Assembly: GCA_016710465.1 (NCBI GenBank)
Contig: JADJVS010000015.1
Location: 248,001 to 312,000, forward strand
Direction of reading: 5' to 3'
From: Sulfuritalea sp.
GTDB taxonomy: Bacteria; Pseudomonadota; Gammaproteobacteria; Burkholderiales; Rhodocyclaceae
Length of the DNA: 64,000 nucleotides
Positions 18,480-27,404 of the stretch are shown here, piece by piece (position 1 is the stretch's first letter; every line of letters begins with the position of its first letter). The position numbers and the translations under genes are program-made. The notes below the pieces were generated by a model. That model saw nothing but the letters and a program-made list of their open reading frames with translations, ran no database searches and was not told the origin of the DNA.

Positions 18480-20761
18480 ACGCCAAGACGCGTTTCGCGC
18501 TCGCCGTGGCCGTGCTCGGCCTGCTGATGACCGGGCCTTTCCTGCTGACCGTGGGCATCCTCTGGGTCGACCTCGGCGCCGAGGAGCGCGCCGGCTTTCT
18601 CGTCGCCATGGACCGCTGGCTGCCGGTCGGCGGCCTGGTGACCATCATGACCCTGATCCTCGGCCTGCAGTTGTTGCGCGCCCTGTTCCAGCAGTACGTG
18701 CATGGCCTCCTGCGCATGGCCGAAACCCTGCGCCTGATGCTTGGCGCCAACCGCAACTTCCGCGTCGCGCCCGAGGGGCCGCCCGAGGTGCGCGACCTGG
18801 CCCGCGCCGCCAACGACCTGGCCCAGCAGCGCAACGAATTGCTCGACGACGTCGAGGCCCAGATCCGCGTCGCCAAGGCCACGGTCGAGGAAGAAAAGAA
18901 CCGGCTCGCCGCGCTGATGTCCGAGCTCGCGCTGGGCGTGGTGGTCTGCAACCTCGACGGCCGCATCCTGCTCTACAACAGCCGCGCACGCCTGCAGTTC
19001 AAGGCCCTGGCGCAGGGGCCGACGTCGATGAGCGGCGGCGCGCTGATCGGATTGGGGCGGTCGATCTTTTCCATCCTCGAACGCGGCCAGATCACCCACT
19101 CGCTGGAAAACATCCAGCAGCGCCTGCGCAAGGGCAGCGCCGAACCGACGGCGAACTTCATTACGGCGACGCGCGGCGGGGCGTTGTTGCGCTGTCAGAT
19201 GGCGCCGGTCCTGCGGACCGGCGCCAGCGGCGAAGCCGCCGGCCATTCTGACGGCATCCCCCCTGCCGAGCAGGGGGGTGACGATGTCAGGCAGGCTGCG
19301 CCTGCCCAAGTCGAGAAAGTGACGGTTCTCCCCGGCGACGAGTTGCAGGTGACCGGCTACGTCCTCACCATCGAGAACATCACGCGCAATTTCGAGCGCG
19401 AGGCCGAGCGCGACCAGGCCTTGCAATCCCTGACCGACGGCAACCGCGCGGCGCTGGGCAACATCCGCGCCGCCGTCGAGACCCTGCTCGATTCACCGGA
19501 AATGGAAGCCGACTTCCGCGAGCGCTTCATGCGCGTGATTTCGGACGAAGCCTCGGCCATGAGCTCGCGCCTCGACGCGACCATGAACCGGTTCGCCGAT
19601 TCGCTGAAGACACGCTGGCCGCTGGAAGACGTGCTGGCCATCGACATCCTCTCGGCCGCGGCGCGGCGCATCGAGAACAAGCTCAAGCTGCCGATCAAGC
19701 ACGAGGAACAGGACTCGAACCTCTGGATGCGGGTCGATGGCTTCTCGCTGATCCAGGCCATCACCTTTCTCGCTTCGCGCCTGCAGGACCACTACGAGAT
19801 CCGCGAGTTGCGCCTGCGGCTCGCCGCCGAGGGCAAGATGGTGTTCGTGGACCTGATCTGGTCGGGCACCACGGTGTCCTCCGAGACGCTCTACACCTGG
19901 GAGCTGGAGCCGATGAACGTCGGCAGCGAAACCAGCCCGCTGACGCTGCGCGACGTGGTCGAGCGCCACGGCGGCGAGATCTGGTACCAGCGCGAGAAGG
20001 CGGCGCACCGGGCCTTCTTCCGCATCGTGCTGCCGGCGGCGGCGACGCCCGATGCGCCGGCGGTCGACCAGGCGCAGCATTTGCACAGCGACAGCCGGCC
20101 CGAGTATTACGACTTCGACCTGTTCGCCGCGCGCGACGCCGAGGGCGCCGGCATCGACCTCGACCGCAAGCTGTCCGAACTGGCCTATTCGGTGTTCGAT
20201 ACCGAGACCACCGGCCTGCAGCCCTCGCAGGGCGACGAGATCATCCAGATGGGCGCGGTGCGCATCGTGAACCATCGCCTGCTGCGCCAGGAAATCTTCG
20301 ATCAACTGGTCGATCCCGGCATCCCGCTGAAGCCCGAGGGCATCCCGATCCACGGCATCACCGAGGCCATGGTGAATGGCCAGCCGCGGCTCGACGTGGT
20401 ATTGCCGGCCTTCCACGAATTCTGCGCCGAGACCGTGCTGGTCGCGCACAACGCCGCCTTCGACATGCGCTTCTTCCAGTTGAAGGAGGACAGCCTCGGC
20501 ATCAAGTTCACCCAGCCGGTGCTCGACACGCTGTTGCTCTCGGCGGTGATCCACCCCAACCAGGAATCGCACAAGCTGGAGCTGATCGCCGAGCGCCTGG
20601 GGATCAACGTCATCGGTCGCCATACCGCGCTGGGCGACGCCTTCGTCACCGGCGAGGTTTTCCTGAAGATGATCCCCCTGCTGGCCGACATGGGCATCGT
20701 CACCCTGCGCCAGGCCCTGGAGGCGGCGCAGAAGACCTATTTCGCGCGCATCCAGTATTGA
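18476..20761 (+). CDS. Membrane sensor with degenerate kinase region fused to a DEDDh 3'-5' exonuclease
   Basis: 761 residues. Two membrane helices (about 8-28 and 46-70) frame a very short periplasmic loop, followed by a HAMP-like coil, a PAS-like segment (LALGVVVCNLDGRI near 150) and a histidine-kinase-like region where the phospho-acceptor position reads ALGNIRAAVETL, without histidine. From about 570 to the end is a DnaQ-type exonuclease: FDTETTG, AHNAAFDMRF and HTALGDA give the complete DEDDh set. Comparable fusions occur beside acs and symporter-kinase genes in proteobacteria. The substrate (DNA, RNA or a nucleotide) is unknown. A catalytically intact nuclease tied to a membrane sensor is unusual. 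Confidence 0.85.
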   Translation: MNAKTRFALAVAVLGLLMTGPFLLTVGILWVDLGAEERAGFLVAMDRWLPVGGLVTIMTLILGLQLLRALFQQYVHGLLRMAETLRLMLGANRNFRVAPEGPPEVRDLARAANDLAQQRNELLDDVEAQIRVAKATVEEEKNRLAALMSELALGVVVCNLDGRILLYNSRARLQFKALAQGPTSMSGGALIGLGRSIFSILERGQITHSLENIQQRLRKGSAEPTANFITATRGGALLRCQMAPVLRTGASGEAAGHSDGIPPAEQGGDDVRQAAPAQVEKVTVLPGDELQVTGYVLTIENITRNFEREAERDQALQSLTDGNRAALGNIRAAVETLLDSPEMEADFRERFMRVISDEASAMSSRLDATMNRFADSLKTRWPLEDVLAIDILSAAARRIENKLKLPIKHEEQDSNLWMRVDGFSLIQAITFLASRLQDHYEIRELRLRLAAEGKMVFVDLIWSGTTVSSETLYTWELEPMNVGSETSPLTLRDVVERHGGEIWYQREKAAHRAFFRIVLPAAATPDAPAVDQAQHLHSDSRPEYYDFDLFAARDAEGAGIDLDRKLSELAYSVFDTETTGLQPSQGDEIIQMGAVRIVNHRLLRQEIFDQLVDPGIPLKPEGIPIHGITEAMVNGQPRLDVVLPAFHEFCAETVLVAHNAAFDMRFFQLKEDSLGIKFTQPVLDTLLLSAVIHPNQESHKLELIAERLGINVIGRHTALGDAFVTGEVFLKMIPLLADMGIVTLRQALEAAQKTYFARIQY

Positions 20762-20777
20762 CCGTGGTGACGTCGCC

Positions 20778-21848
20778 ATGAGCGGGCACGACATCCTGCC
20801 GCAATCCTCCGCCATCGCCGCCTGCGCGGCGCGCATCGTCGGCGCCGCCGATGTTCCCGCGCTGGTGCGCCATGCCGCCGAGGCACGCGCGCTGGCGCTC
20901 GATCTCCATGCCGCCGAGGCGGGGCCGGCCTGGGTTACCGGTGTGCTGTCGCGGCTCGACGACGCGATCACCGAACGCGCGCTGGCACTGATGCAGGCCC
21001 GCCATCGGCTGCCGCCAGCGCGCTGGTGCTGGCTCGGGCTGGGCTCCGAAGGCCGGCTCGAACAGACCCTGGCCACCGACCAGGACAACGGCCTGATTTT
21101 TTCCGCCAGCGACGACGGCGAGGCGCGCGATCTGCGCGAACGATTCCTGCCCTTTGCCCGCGATGCCAACCAGGCCCTGGCCGACTGCGGCTTTCCCTTG
21201 TGCGATGGCGAGGTCATGGGCGGCAATCCGCGCTGGTGCCTGTCGCTGGCGGAGTGGCTGGAGAACTTCGGCACCTGGGTGCGCACGCCGGAGCCCGAGG
21301 CCCTGCTGAATGCCGCGATCTTCTTCGATTTCCGGCCGCTGGCCGGGGATGCCGCCCTGGCGGCCGATCTGCGGCGCGAACTGGCGACGCTCACGCGCGG
21401 CAACGAGATCTTCCTGCGCATGATGACCGCCAACGCCCTGGCCGCCGCGCCGCCGCTGGGCCGACTGCGCGATTTCGTCACCGTGCCCGAGTCCGGCGGA
21501 ACCATCGACCTGAAGAAATTCGGCTCGCGCATCTTCGTCGATGCGGCGCGCATCCTGGCGCTTGGCCACGGCGCCGCCGAGACCGGCACGTCGGCGCGCC
21601 TGCGCGGCGCCGCCCGGGATGGGATAATCCCGCCCGCCGATGCCGAGGCGGCGGTGCATGCCTTCCATGCCCTGCAGGGCGTGCGCCTTGCCGCCCAGGC
21701 CGCCGCGGTGGCGGCGGGCACGCCGCCCGGCAACCAGACCGACCCCGAAAGCCTCAATGAATTCGACCGCCGCCTCCTGCTCGACGCCCTGCGCCAGGCG
21801 CGCAGCCTGCAGCAGCGCCTGAAAACCCGCTTCCACATCGAAACCTAG
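20778..21848 (+). CDS. DUF294 nucleotidyltransferase, short form
   Basis: 356 residues. The nucleotidyltransferase signature GLGSEGRLEQTLATDQDNG begins near residue 87 and matches the GlnD-like pattern G-S-x(n)-R-x-E-x(n)-T-D-x-D, with both metal aspartates. A C-terminal helical DUF294_C region follows. It lacks the cNMP and CBS sensor domains of the adjacent paralogue, so it may act as a catalytic or regulatory partner. The acceptor of the nucleotide is not known for this family. It lies 16 bp after the exonuclease gene in the same operon. Confidence 0.85.
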   Translation: MSGHDILPQSSAIAACAARIVGAADVPALVRHAAEARALALDLHAAEAGPAWVTGVLSRLDDAITERALALMQARHRLPPARWCWLGLGSEGRLEQTLATDQDNGLIFSASDDGEARDLRERFLPFARDANQALADCGFPLCDGEVMGGNPRWCLSLAEWLENFGTWVRTPEPEALLNAAIFFDFRPLAGDAALAADLRRELATLTRGNEIFLRMMTANALAAAPPLGRLRDFVTVPESGGTIDLKKFGSRIFVDAARILALGHGAAETGTSARLRGAARDGIIPPADAEAAVHAFHALQGVRLAAQAAAVAAGTPPGNQTDPESLNEFDRRLLLDALRQARSLQQRLKTRFHIET

Positions 21849-21856
21849 GAATCACC

Positions 21857-23746
21857 ATGAGCACCGAATCGCGCGAGGAACTGCTCGCCTTCCTGCGTCG
21901 CCACCCGCCTTTCCAGGACATGGGCAGCTTTGCCCTGGAGGCGCTTGCCGCCGCGCTGAAACCCTTCACCGTCGCCGACGGCGGCCAGATCCTGACGCCA
22001 AACGACATGCCGCCCGACCTCTACATCATCGAGTCGGGCCAGGTGCAGGTACGCCAGGTCGGCGATGTCACCCTGACCGATCCGCCGCTCTACGGCCTGG
22101 AGGCCGGGCAGAGCTTTCCGCTGGCGGCGACGGCGGCGCGCCGTCCGGCCATCAATACCTACAGCGCGGTCGGCGAGGTCAAGTGCTGGCGTCTGGCCAG
22201 CGCCGACTTTGCCGCCCTGCTGCTGTCGAGTTGCGAGTTCAACCGCTTCGTCCTTGACCATGTTGCCGGGCTGCTGCACGAGGCGCGGCGCCAGATCGAG
22301 ATCCAGTTCGGCCAGCGCAACGCCGACCAGCAAACCATGAACGCGCAGCTCAGCGCCTTCGTCCGCCCGGGTGTGATCCGCATCGCTCCGTCGACGCCGA
22401 TCTCCGAGGCCATGGCGGCGATGGTCACGGCCAAGGTCGGCTCGGTGATCGTCGCCGACGCCGACGACAGGCCGCTGGGCATCTTCACCCAAAGCGACGC
22501 CTTGCGCCGCGTGGTGGTGCCCGGGCACCAGCCCGGTGCGCCGATCGCCGAGGTGATGACGTCGCCGCCGGCCACCATCTCCTCGCACGCCACCGCCTAC
22601 GACGCGATGCTGGCGATGGCCATGCACCGCATCCGCCACCTGGTCATCGTCGATGCCGAGGACAGGATCGCCGGCGTGGTCTCCGAGCGCGACCTGTTCG
22701 CCATGCAGCGCATCGGGCTGCGCAACGTGCGCAAGGTGATCGAGGGCGCGGCCAACATCGACGAACTGGCGCGCGCCGCCGGCGACGTGCGCCGCCTGTG
22801 CCTCAACATGCTGGCCCAGGGCGTCAATGCCGAGAAGCTGACGCAGTTCATCTCCGGCCTGAACGACAGCCTGACGCGGCGCGTCATCGAGATCGCCCTG
22901 GGCGACCATGACCTGGCCGGCCTCGACTGGGCTTGGCTGGCCTTCGGCTCTGAAGGCCGCGACGAACAGACCTTCAGCACCGATCAAGACAATGGCATCA
23001 TCTTCGCGGTTCCCGCCGGCGGCGACGCCGAAGCCCTGCGCCAGCGCTTCCTGGCCTTCGCCAAGGAGGTCAACGAGGGCCTGGCGCGCTGCGGCTTCCC
23101 GCTGTGCAAGGGCAACATCATGGCCAGCAACCCGTCGTGGTGCCTGTCGCGCGAGGAATGGCGCGAATGTTTCTCGAAGTGGATCCGCGCGCCCGAACCC
23201 GAGGCGTTGCTGAATGCGACGATCTTCTTCGACTTCCGCTCCCTTTTCGGCGACGAGACGCTGGCGCGCGAACTGCGCCAATGGCTGCTGGCGCAGACCG
23301 CCGACGCCAAGATGTTCCTGCGTTTCATGGCCGAGAACGCGGTCAAGGCGACGCCGCCGCTGGGCATGATCCGCGACTTCACCTTCGACAACAACGCCGA
23401 CTTCCCGCACACGCTCGACCTCAAGGCCTTCGGCGCGCGTCCCTTTGTCGATGCCGCTCGCATCATCGCGCTGGCGCACAACATCCCGCACAGCAGCACC
23501 GTCGAACGTTTGCGCACCGCCGCCGCGCAGCAGCGGCTGGGCGGCGACGACATCAACGCCATGATCGAGGGCTTTTTCATCATCCAGCAGTTGCGCCTGC
23601 GCAACCAGCGCGCAGGCACGGCGCCCGGCGGCGAGAACCGGATCGATCCGGACAAGCTCAATGCCCTCGACCGCAACATGCTCAAGGAAGCGTTCAAGCA
23701 GGCCAAGCGCCTGCAGTCCCGCCTGCAACTTGAATACAGACTGTGA
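21857..23746 (+). CDS. cNMP-binding/CBS-pair/DUF294 nucleotidyltransferase
   Basis: 629 residues. An N-terminal cyclic-nucleotide-like beta-roll (about 15-145, PDLYIIESGQVQV) is followed by two CBS repeats (about 170-290, each with a GVVSERDL- or GIFTQSDAL-type motif). A nucleotidyltransferase core follows with FGSEGRDEQTFSTDQDNGI (from about 362), then DUF294_C. The CBS pair suggests adenine-nucleotide sensing. It is a paralogue of the preceding gene, separated by 8 bp. Proteins of this architecture accompany symporter kinases and DnaQ-like exonucleases near acs, suggesting one signalling module. Confidence 0.88.
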   Translation: MSTESREELLAFLRRHPPFQDMGSFALEALAAALKPFTVADGGQILTPNDMPPDLYIIESGQVQVRQVGDVTLTDPPLYGLEAGQSFPLAATAARRPAINTYSAVGEVKCWRLASADFAALLLSSCEFNRFVLDHVAGLLHEARRQIEIQFGQRNADQQTMNAQLSAFVRPGVIRIAPSTPISEAMAAMVTAKVGSVIVADADDRPLGIFTQSDALRRVVVPGHQPGAPIAEVMTSPPATISSHATAYDAMLAMAMHRIRHLVIVDAEDRIAGVVSERDLFAMQRIGLRNVRKVIEGAANIDELARAAGDVRRLCLNMLAQGVNAEKLTQFISGLNDSLTRRVIEIALGDHDLAGLDWAWLAFGSEGRDEQTFSTDQDNGIIFAVPAGGDAEALRQRFLAFAKEVNEGLARCGFPLCKGNIMASNPSWCLSREEWRECFSKWIRAPEPEALLNATIFFDFRSLFGDETLARELRQWLLAQTADAKMFLRFMAENAVKATPPLGMIRDFTFDNNADFPHTLDLKAFGARPFVDAARIIALAHNIPHSSTVERLRTAAAQQRLGGDDINAMIEGFFIIQQLRLRNQRAGTAPGGENRIDPDKLNALDRNMLKEAFKQAKRLQSRLQLEYRL

Positions 23747-23790
23747 AACGCGAAAAGTGAAACGTGAAGAGTGACGGCGTGACGGCGGTG
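23740..23790. repeat. GTGAA-rich degenerate direct repeat at the feoB-like start
   Basis: Short iterated GTGAAACG/GTGAAGAG units cover the end of the DUF294 gene and the start of the next gene. Similar GTGAAACGTGAA strings are frequent dispersed repeats in related genomes. It makes the exact start codon of the FeoB-like gene uncertain. Confidence 0.4.
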
Positions 23791-25812
23791 CCGCTGCGCA
23801 CGCCGCTGTTTCGCGGCGAGCGGCGCCTGCGCCTGGCCCTGGCCGGGCTGCCGGGCGCCGGCAAGACCACCTTGTTCGATGCGGTGTCGAGCGCCGCGCC
23901 ACGCCGCGGCGAGCTGACCGGCACGGACCGCGTGTATCGCGAATGCACGGTGCAGATCGGCCTGGATGAGGCCAGCCTGGTCGAGCTGCCCTCCCTGCGC
24001 GCATTGCAGCATCATGCCGGCGACGATCCCGACGCCCTCAAGTACCTGCTCTGGGGCGACGAGCGGCCGCCGGTATCGGTGCATGAGTCCGACGCGCCGC
24101 CGGTGCCGTTTTCACCACCCGACCTGATCATCCAGGTGGTCGATGCCAGCCGGCTGCAGGCGCATCTTGAACTGACCCTGGAACTCTGCCGCCTGGGACG
24201 GCCGGTGGTCATGGCGCTGAACAAGATGGACGAGGCGCTGGCCGCCGGCCTGCAGATCAACGTCAAGGGCCTGGAGCATTTCCTGCGCCTGCCGGTGGTG
24301 CCCACCGTGGCGCTGATGGGGCAGGGCCTGCCGGAATTGTTCGAGCGGGCGGCGGCAAGCGCGCGCGGCGCCAGTTGCCCGCTGCCGCAGCCGCCCAGCG
24401 CGCATATCGCCAAAAGCCTGGAGCCGCTGTCGGCGGCGCTCAATCGCGGTGACGTGCATGCCGCCTTCCGCGTGCCGCACGAGTGGCTGCTGCTCCAGTA
24501 CGCTGCCGGCGACGGTTTCATCGAGGCGGAACTCGGCGAGCATTTTCCCCAACTGCTGCCCGAACTGACGGCGCTGCGCGAGGCCGCCAGCCAACTGCTG
24601 CCGCGACCGTTGGCCGAGGAGTTGCATGCCGACCGGCACCATCGCGCCGCCACCCTTGCCGAGTCGGCGCTGCGCATGGGCGTGCCGGGCGCCCACGGCT
24701 GGCGCTACTGGCTCGACGAGCTGTTCCTGCATCCGCGCTGGGGCCTGATCGGCAGCCTCGCCGTATTCGCCGCCGTGCTGTTCGTGGTCTTCGAGATCAG
24801 CGGCTGGATCGACTCGATGACCACGGTGCAACTGGCCGAGGCCGTCGCCGACTGGCGCCCGGAATCCACCGGCGGCGTGGTCGGCCGCGCCGTGGTGGAT
24901 GGCCTGATCGGCCTCACCGGCATCGTCCTGCCCTACATGATCCCGCTGGTGATGCTGCTGGTCAGCCTGGAGCAGGTGGGCCTGATGCAGCGCATCGCCT
25001 TCGTCGTCGATCGCGGCTTCCACCGCATCGGCCTGCACGGCGGCGTTGCCTTGCCCTTCCTGCTCGGCCTGGGTTGCAACGTGCCGGCGATCTCGGGCGC
25101 GGCGCGGCTTACCGCCGGGCGCGAGCGCATGATTGCGGCGGTGCTGATCAGCTTCGTGCCCTGCTCGGCGCGCTCCGCCATCATCCTCGCCATCGCCGGC
25201 AAGTATCTCGGCGCCGCCGGCGTCGTCGCCATGTTCGCCCTCAGCCTGCTGGTCATCGCCGTTGCCGGCCACCTGCTGTCGCGGCGCGGCCGCGAGCTTG
25301 GCCCCGGCCGCGTGCAGGACATCCCCGCCTATGCGCTGCCCCGGTGGCGCGACCTGCTGGCCGAGACCTGGAACCGCACCAGTGACATCCTCACCATCGT
25401 CACGCCGCTGCTGGTCGGCGGCAGCGTGCTGCTGGCACTGCTCGGCCATTTCGGCGCCGACCAGGCGATCAACGCCCTGCTGACCCCGGTGACGGCGTGG
25501 TGGCTGGGCTTGCCGCTGGCGCTGGGCGTGCCCATCCTTTTCGGCGTGCTGCGCAAGGAGTTGTCGCTGCTGATGATCTACCAGGCCATGGGCACTGCGG
25601 ATCTCGGCAGCGTGCTGGCGCCCTTGCAAATGCTGGTGCTGCTGGCCTTCATCAGCTTCTACGTGCCCTGCGTTTCCACCTTCGCGGTGATGCTGAAAAC
25701 CCTGGGCCGGCGCGACGCCTGGCTGTCGGTGTCGATTTCGGTCGGCGTCGCGCTGCTGGTGGCCGGCCTGCTGCGGTTTGCCGGCGGCGGGCTGGAATTG
25801 CTGGGGTCATGA
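23764..25812 (+). CDS. Divergent FeoB-like ferrous iron transporter
   Basis: 682 residues from GTG 23764 (start uncertain because of the repeat). An N-terminal G domain has a P-loop GLPGAGKTTLFD near 28 and NKMD near 151, but the G3 region reads VELPSLRAL where FeoB normally has DxPG. A helical spacer then leads to the membrane gate domains, with LGLGCNVPAISGAAR near 436 and VPCSARSAIILA, clear FeoB signatures. It is smaller than typical FeoB and has no feoA beside it. It may transport Fe(II) or another metal with altered GTPase behaviour. It follows the DUF294 genes by 17 bp, so it may be in the same transcript. Confidence 0.8.
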   Translation: MKSDGVTAVPLRTPLFRGERRLRLALAGLPGAGKTTLFDAVSSAAPRRGELTGTDRVYRECTVQIGLDEASLVELPSLRALQHHAGDDPDALKYLLWGDERPPVSVHESDAPPVPFSPPDLIIQVVDASRLQAHLELTLELCRLGRPVVMALNKMDEALAAGLQINVKGLEHFLRLPVVPTVALMGQGLPELFERAAASARGASCPLPQPPSAHIAKSLEPLSAALNRGDVHAAFRVPHEWLLLQYAAGDGFIEAELGEHFPQLLPELTALREAASQLLPRPLAEELHADRHHRAATLAESALRMGVPGAHGWRYWLDELFLHPRWGLIGSLAVFAAVLFVVFEISGWIDSMTTVQLAEAVADWRPESTGGVVGRAVVDGLIGLTGIVLPYMIPLVMLLVSLEQVGLMQRIAFVVDRGFHRIGLHGGVALPFLLGLGCNVPAISGAARLTAGRERMIAAVLISFVPCSARSAIILAIAGKYLGAAGVVAMFALSLLVIAVAGHLLSRRGRELGPGRVQDIPAYALPRWRDLLAETWNRTSDILTIVTPLLVGGSVLLALLGHFGADQAINALLTPVTAWWLGLPLALGVPILFGVLRKELSLLMIYQAMGTADLGSVLAPLQMLVLLAFISFYVPCVSTFAVMLKTLGRRDAWLSVSISVGVALLVAGLLRFAGGGLELLGS

Positions 25813-25856
25813 CGGCGGGCGGATTAGAATATCCTGATCGATCACGGGGGGTTCCC

Positions 25857-26222
25857 ATGCAGGACTTCGATTTCGACAGCGCCCTGACCATGCACCGGGC
25901 ATGGAAGATGAAATTCCACATCGCGCTGGGCCGCGTCCAGGGCGAGGACTTCGACAGCCGCCCGCTGGGCGATGCCGCGCAATGCGCGCTCGGCCGCTGG
26001 CTGGCGACGAATGCCGGGGAATTGCGCGCCTCGCCGGCCGTGGCCAGGCTGCTGCCGGTGCACGACGAGTTCCACCGCCAGTCCAGGGCCATCGCCGATG
26101 CGGTCCGCGAAGGCCTGATCCTGCATATGAACGATCCGGCCATCGTCGCCTACCTCGATCTGTCCGAGCGCATCGAGGCGCTGTTGCTGGACCTCAAGCA
26201 CGAACTTCAGCCCGCCGCCTGA
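25857..26222 (+). CDS. Stand-alone CZB (chemoreceptor zinc-binding) domain protein
   Basis: 121 residues from ATG 25857. The protein is essentially one CZB domain: a histidine in the first helix (KMKFHIALG), the central CALGRWL motif and the paired histidines in VHDEFHRQ, the zinc ligands of the family. CZB domains sense zinc or hypochlorite in chemoreceptors and diguanylate cyclases. A free domain could act in trans on such a partner; no partner gene adjoins it. Confidence 0.85.
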   Translation: MQDFDFDSALTMHRAWKMKFHIALGRVQGEDFDSRPLGDAAQCALGRWLATNAGELRASPAVARLLPVHDEFHRQSRAIADAVREGLILHMNDPAIVAYLDLSERIEALLLDLKHELQPAA

Positions 26223-26259
26223 GGCGAGGCTTGCCGCACACCAACGCAAGGGGAAGGCC

Positions 26260-26706
26260 ATGAATCCACAAAACGGGTACGACATCGAGGACATCGCGGT
26301 GGGCATGGGCGCGGAAATCGCCAAGACCATCACCGAGGCCGACATCCTGCTGTTCTCGGCCGTGTCGACCGACACCAACGCCGTGCATCTCGACGAGGAG
26401 TACGGCAAGACCACGATGTTCGGCGGCCGCATTGCCCACGGCATGCTTTCCGCCAGCCTGCTTTCGGCGGTGCTGGGCACGCGGCTGCCGGGGCCTGGCG
26501 TGATCTACGTCGGCCAGTCGCTGCGCTTCAAGGCGCCGGTGCGCATCGGCGACACCGTGCATGCCAAAGTCACGGTCAAGGAAGTCATCGCCGAAAAGTG
26601 CCGCGTCGTGCTCGACACGGTCTGCACCGTCGCCGGCAAGACCGTGATCGAGGGCGAAGCCACCGTCATGACCACCTCGCGCGCCAAGCGCGAAGCTGGC
26701 AAGTAG
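26260..26706 (+). CDS. phaJ: (R)-specific enoyl-CoA hydratase, MaoC-like (PhaJ type)
   Basis: 148 residues, single hot-dog domain. The catalytic dyad D38/H43 is in VSTDTNAVHLDE, followed by FGGRIAHGML, the MaoC signature. PhaJ enzymes hydrate enoyl-CoA to (R)-3-hydroxyacyl-CoA for polyhydroxyalkanoate synthesis. No PHA synthase is in the window, so a fatty-acid or other CoA substrate is also possible. AGGGGAA upstream is a good ribosome site. Confidence 0.88.
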   Translation: MNPQNGYDIEDIAVGMGAEIAKTITEADILLFSAVSTDTNAVHLDEEYGKTTMFGGRIAHGMLSASLLSAVLGTRLPGPGVIYVGQSLRFKAPVRIGDTVHAKVTVKEVIAEKCRVVLDTVCTVAGKTVIEGEATVMTTSRAKREAGK

Positions 26707-26708
26707 GC

Positions 26709-27404
26709 TTGGCCGACGCGGAACCCGGCGCCGCCGGGATCGTCGATGCCGTGATGGCGGGGCGCCACGCGGTGCGCGCCTTCCTGCCCACGCCGGTGCC
26801 GCGCGCCAGCGTCGAAGCCATCCTCGCCGTGGCGCGGCGGGCGCCCTCCGGCACCAACCTCCAGCCCTGGCGCGTGCATGTGCTGACGGGAGCCGCGCGC
26901 CAGCGCCTGGTCGATGCCGTCTGCGCCGCCTACGACGCCGACGAACCGGGCCACCAGGCTGAATACGACTACTACTCCGCCGAGTTCTTCGAGCCCTACC
27001 TGGCGCGGCGGCGCAAGATCGGCTGGGGGCTCTACGGCCTGCTCGGCATCGAAAAGGGTGACGTTTCGCGGATGCGCGCACAAATGCGGCGCAACTTCGA
27101 ATTCTTCGGCGCGCCCGTGGGCCTCGTCTTCAGCATCGACCGGCGCATGGGGCGGGGCGGCTGGCTGGATTACGGCATGTTCCTGCAGAACGTGATGCTG
27201 GCGGCGAAGGCGCGCGGCCTCGATACCTGCCCGCAGGTGGCCTGGCTCGACTACCACCGCATCATCGCCGCCGAGCTCGGTTTCACCGAACAGGAAATGC
27301 TGGTCTGCGGCATGTGCCTTGGTCATGCCGACCCGGACGCGCCCGAGAACCGGCTGGCCACCGAACGTGCCGCTCTCGGGGACTTCGTCGTCTTCCATGA
27401 ATGA
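26709..27404 (+). CDS. Nitroreductase family FMN-dependent oxidoreductase
   Basis: About 231 residues from TTG 26709, three bases after the phaJ stop; ATG 26754 is an alternative that would trim family-conserved residues. The FMN-binding start RHAVRAFLPTPVPR and RRAPSGTNLQPWRV are typical, as is the C-terminal GMCLGHADPDAPENR. It reduces nitro or quinone-like compounds with NAD(P)H; the natural substrate is unknown. It overlaps hslR by eight bases. Confidence 0.87.
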   Translation: MADAEPGAAGIVDAVMAGRHAVRAFLPTPVPRASVEAILAVARRAPSGTNLQPWRVHVLTGAARQRLVDAVCAAYDADEPGHQAEYDYYSAEFFEPYLARRRKIGWGLYGLLGIEKGDVSRMRAQMRRNFEFFGAPVGLVFSIDRRMGRGGWLDYGMFLQNVMLAAKARGLDTCPQVAWLDYHRIIAAELGFTEQEMLVCGMCLGHADPDAPENRLATERAALGDFVVFHE

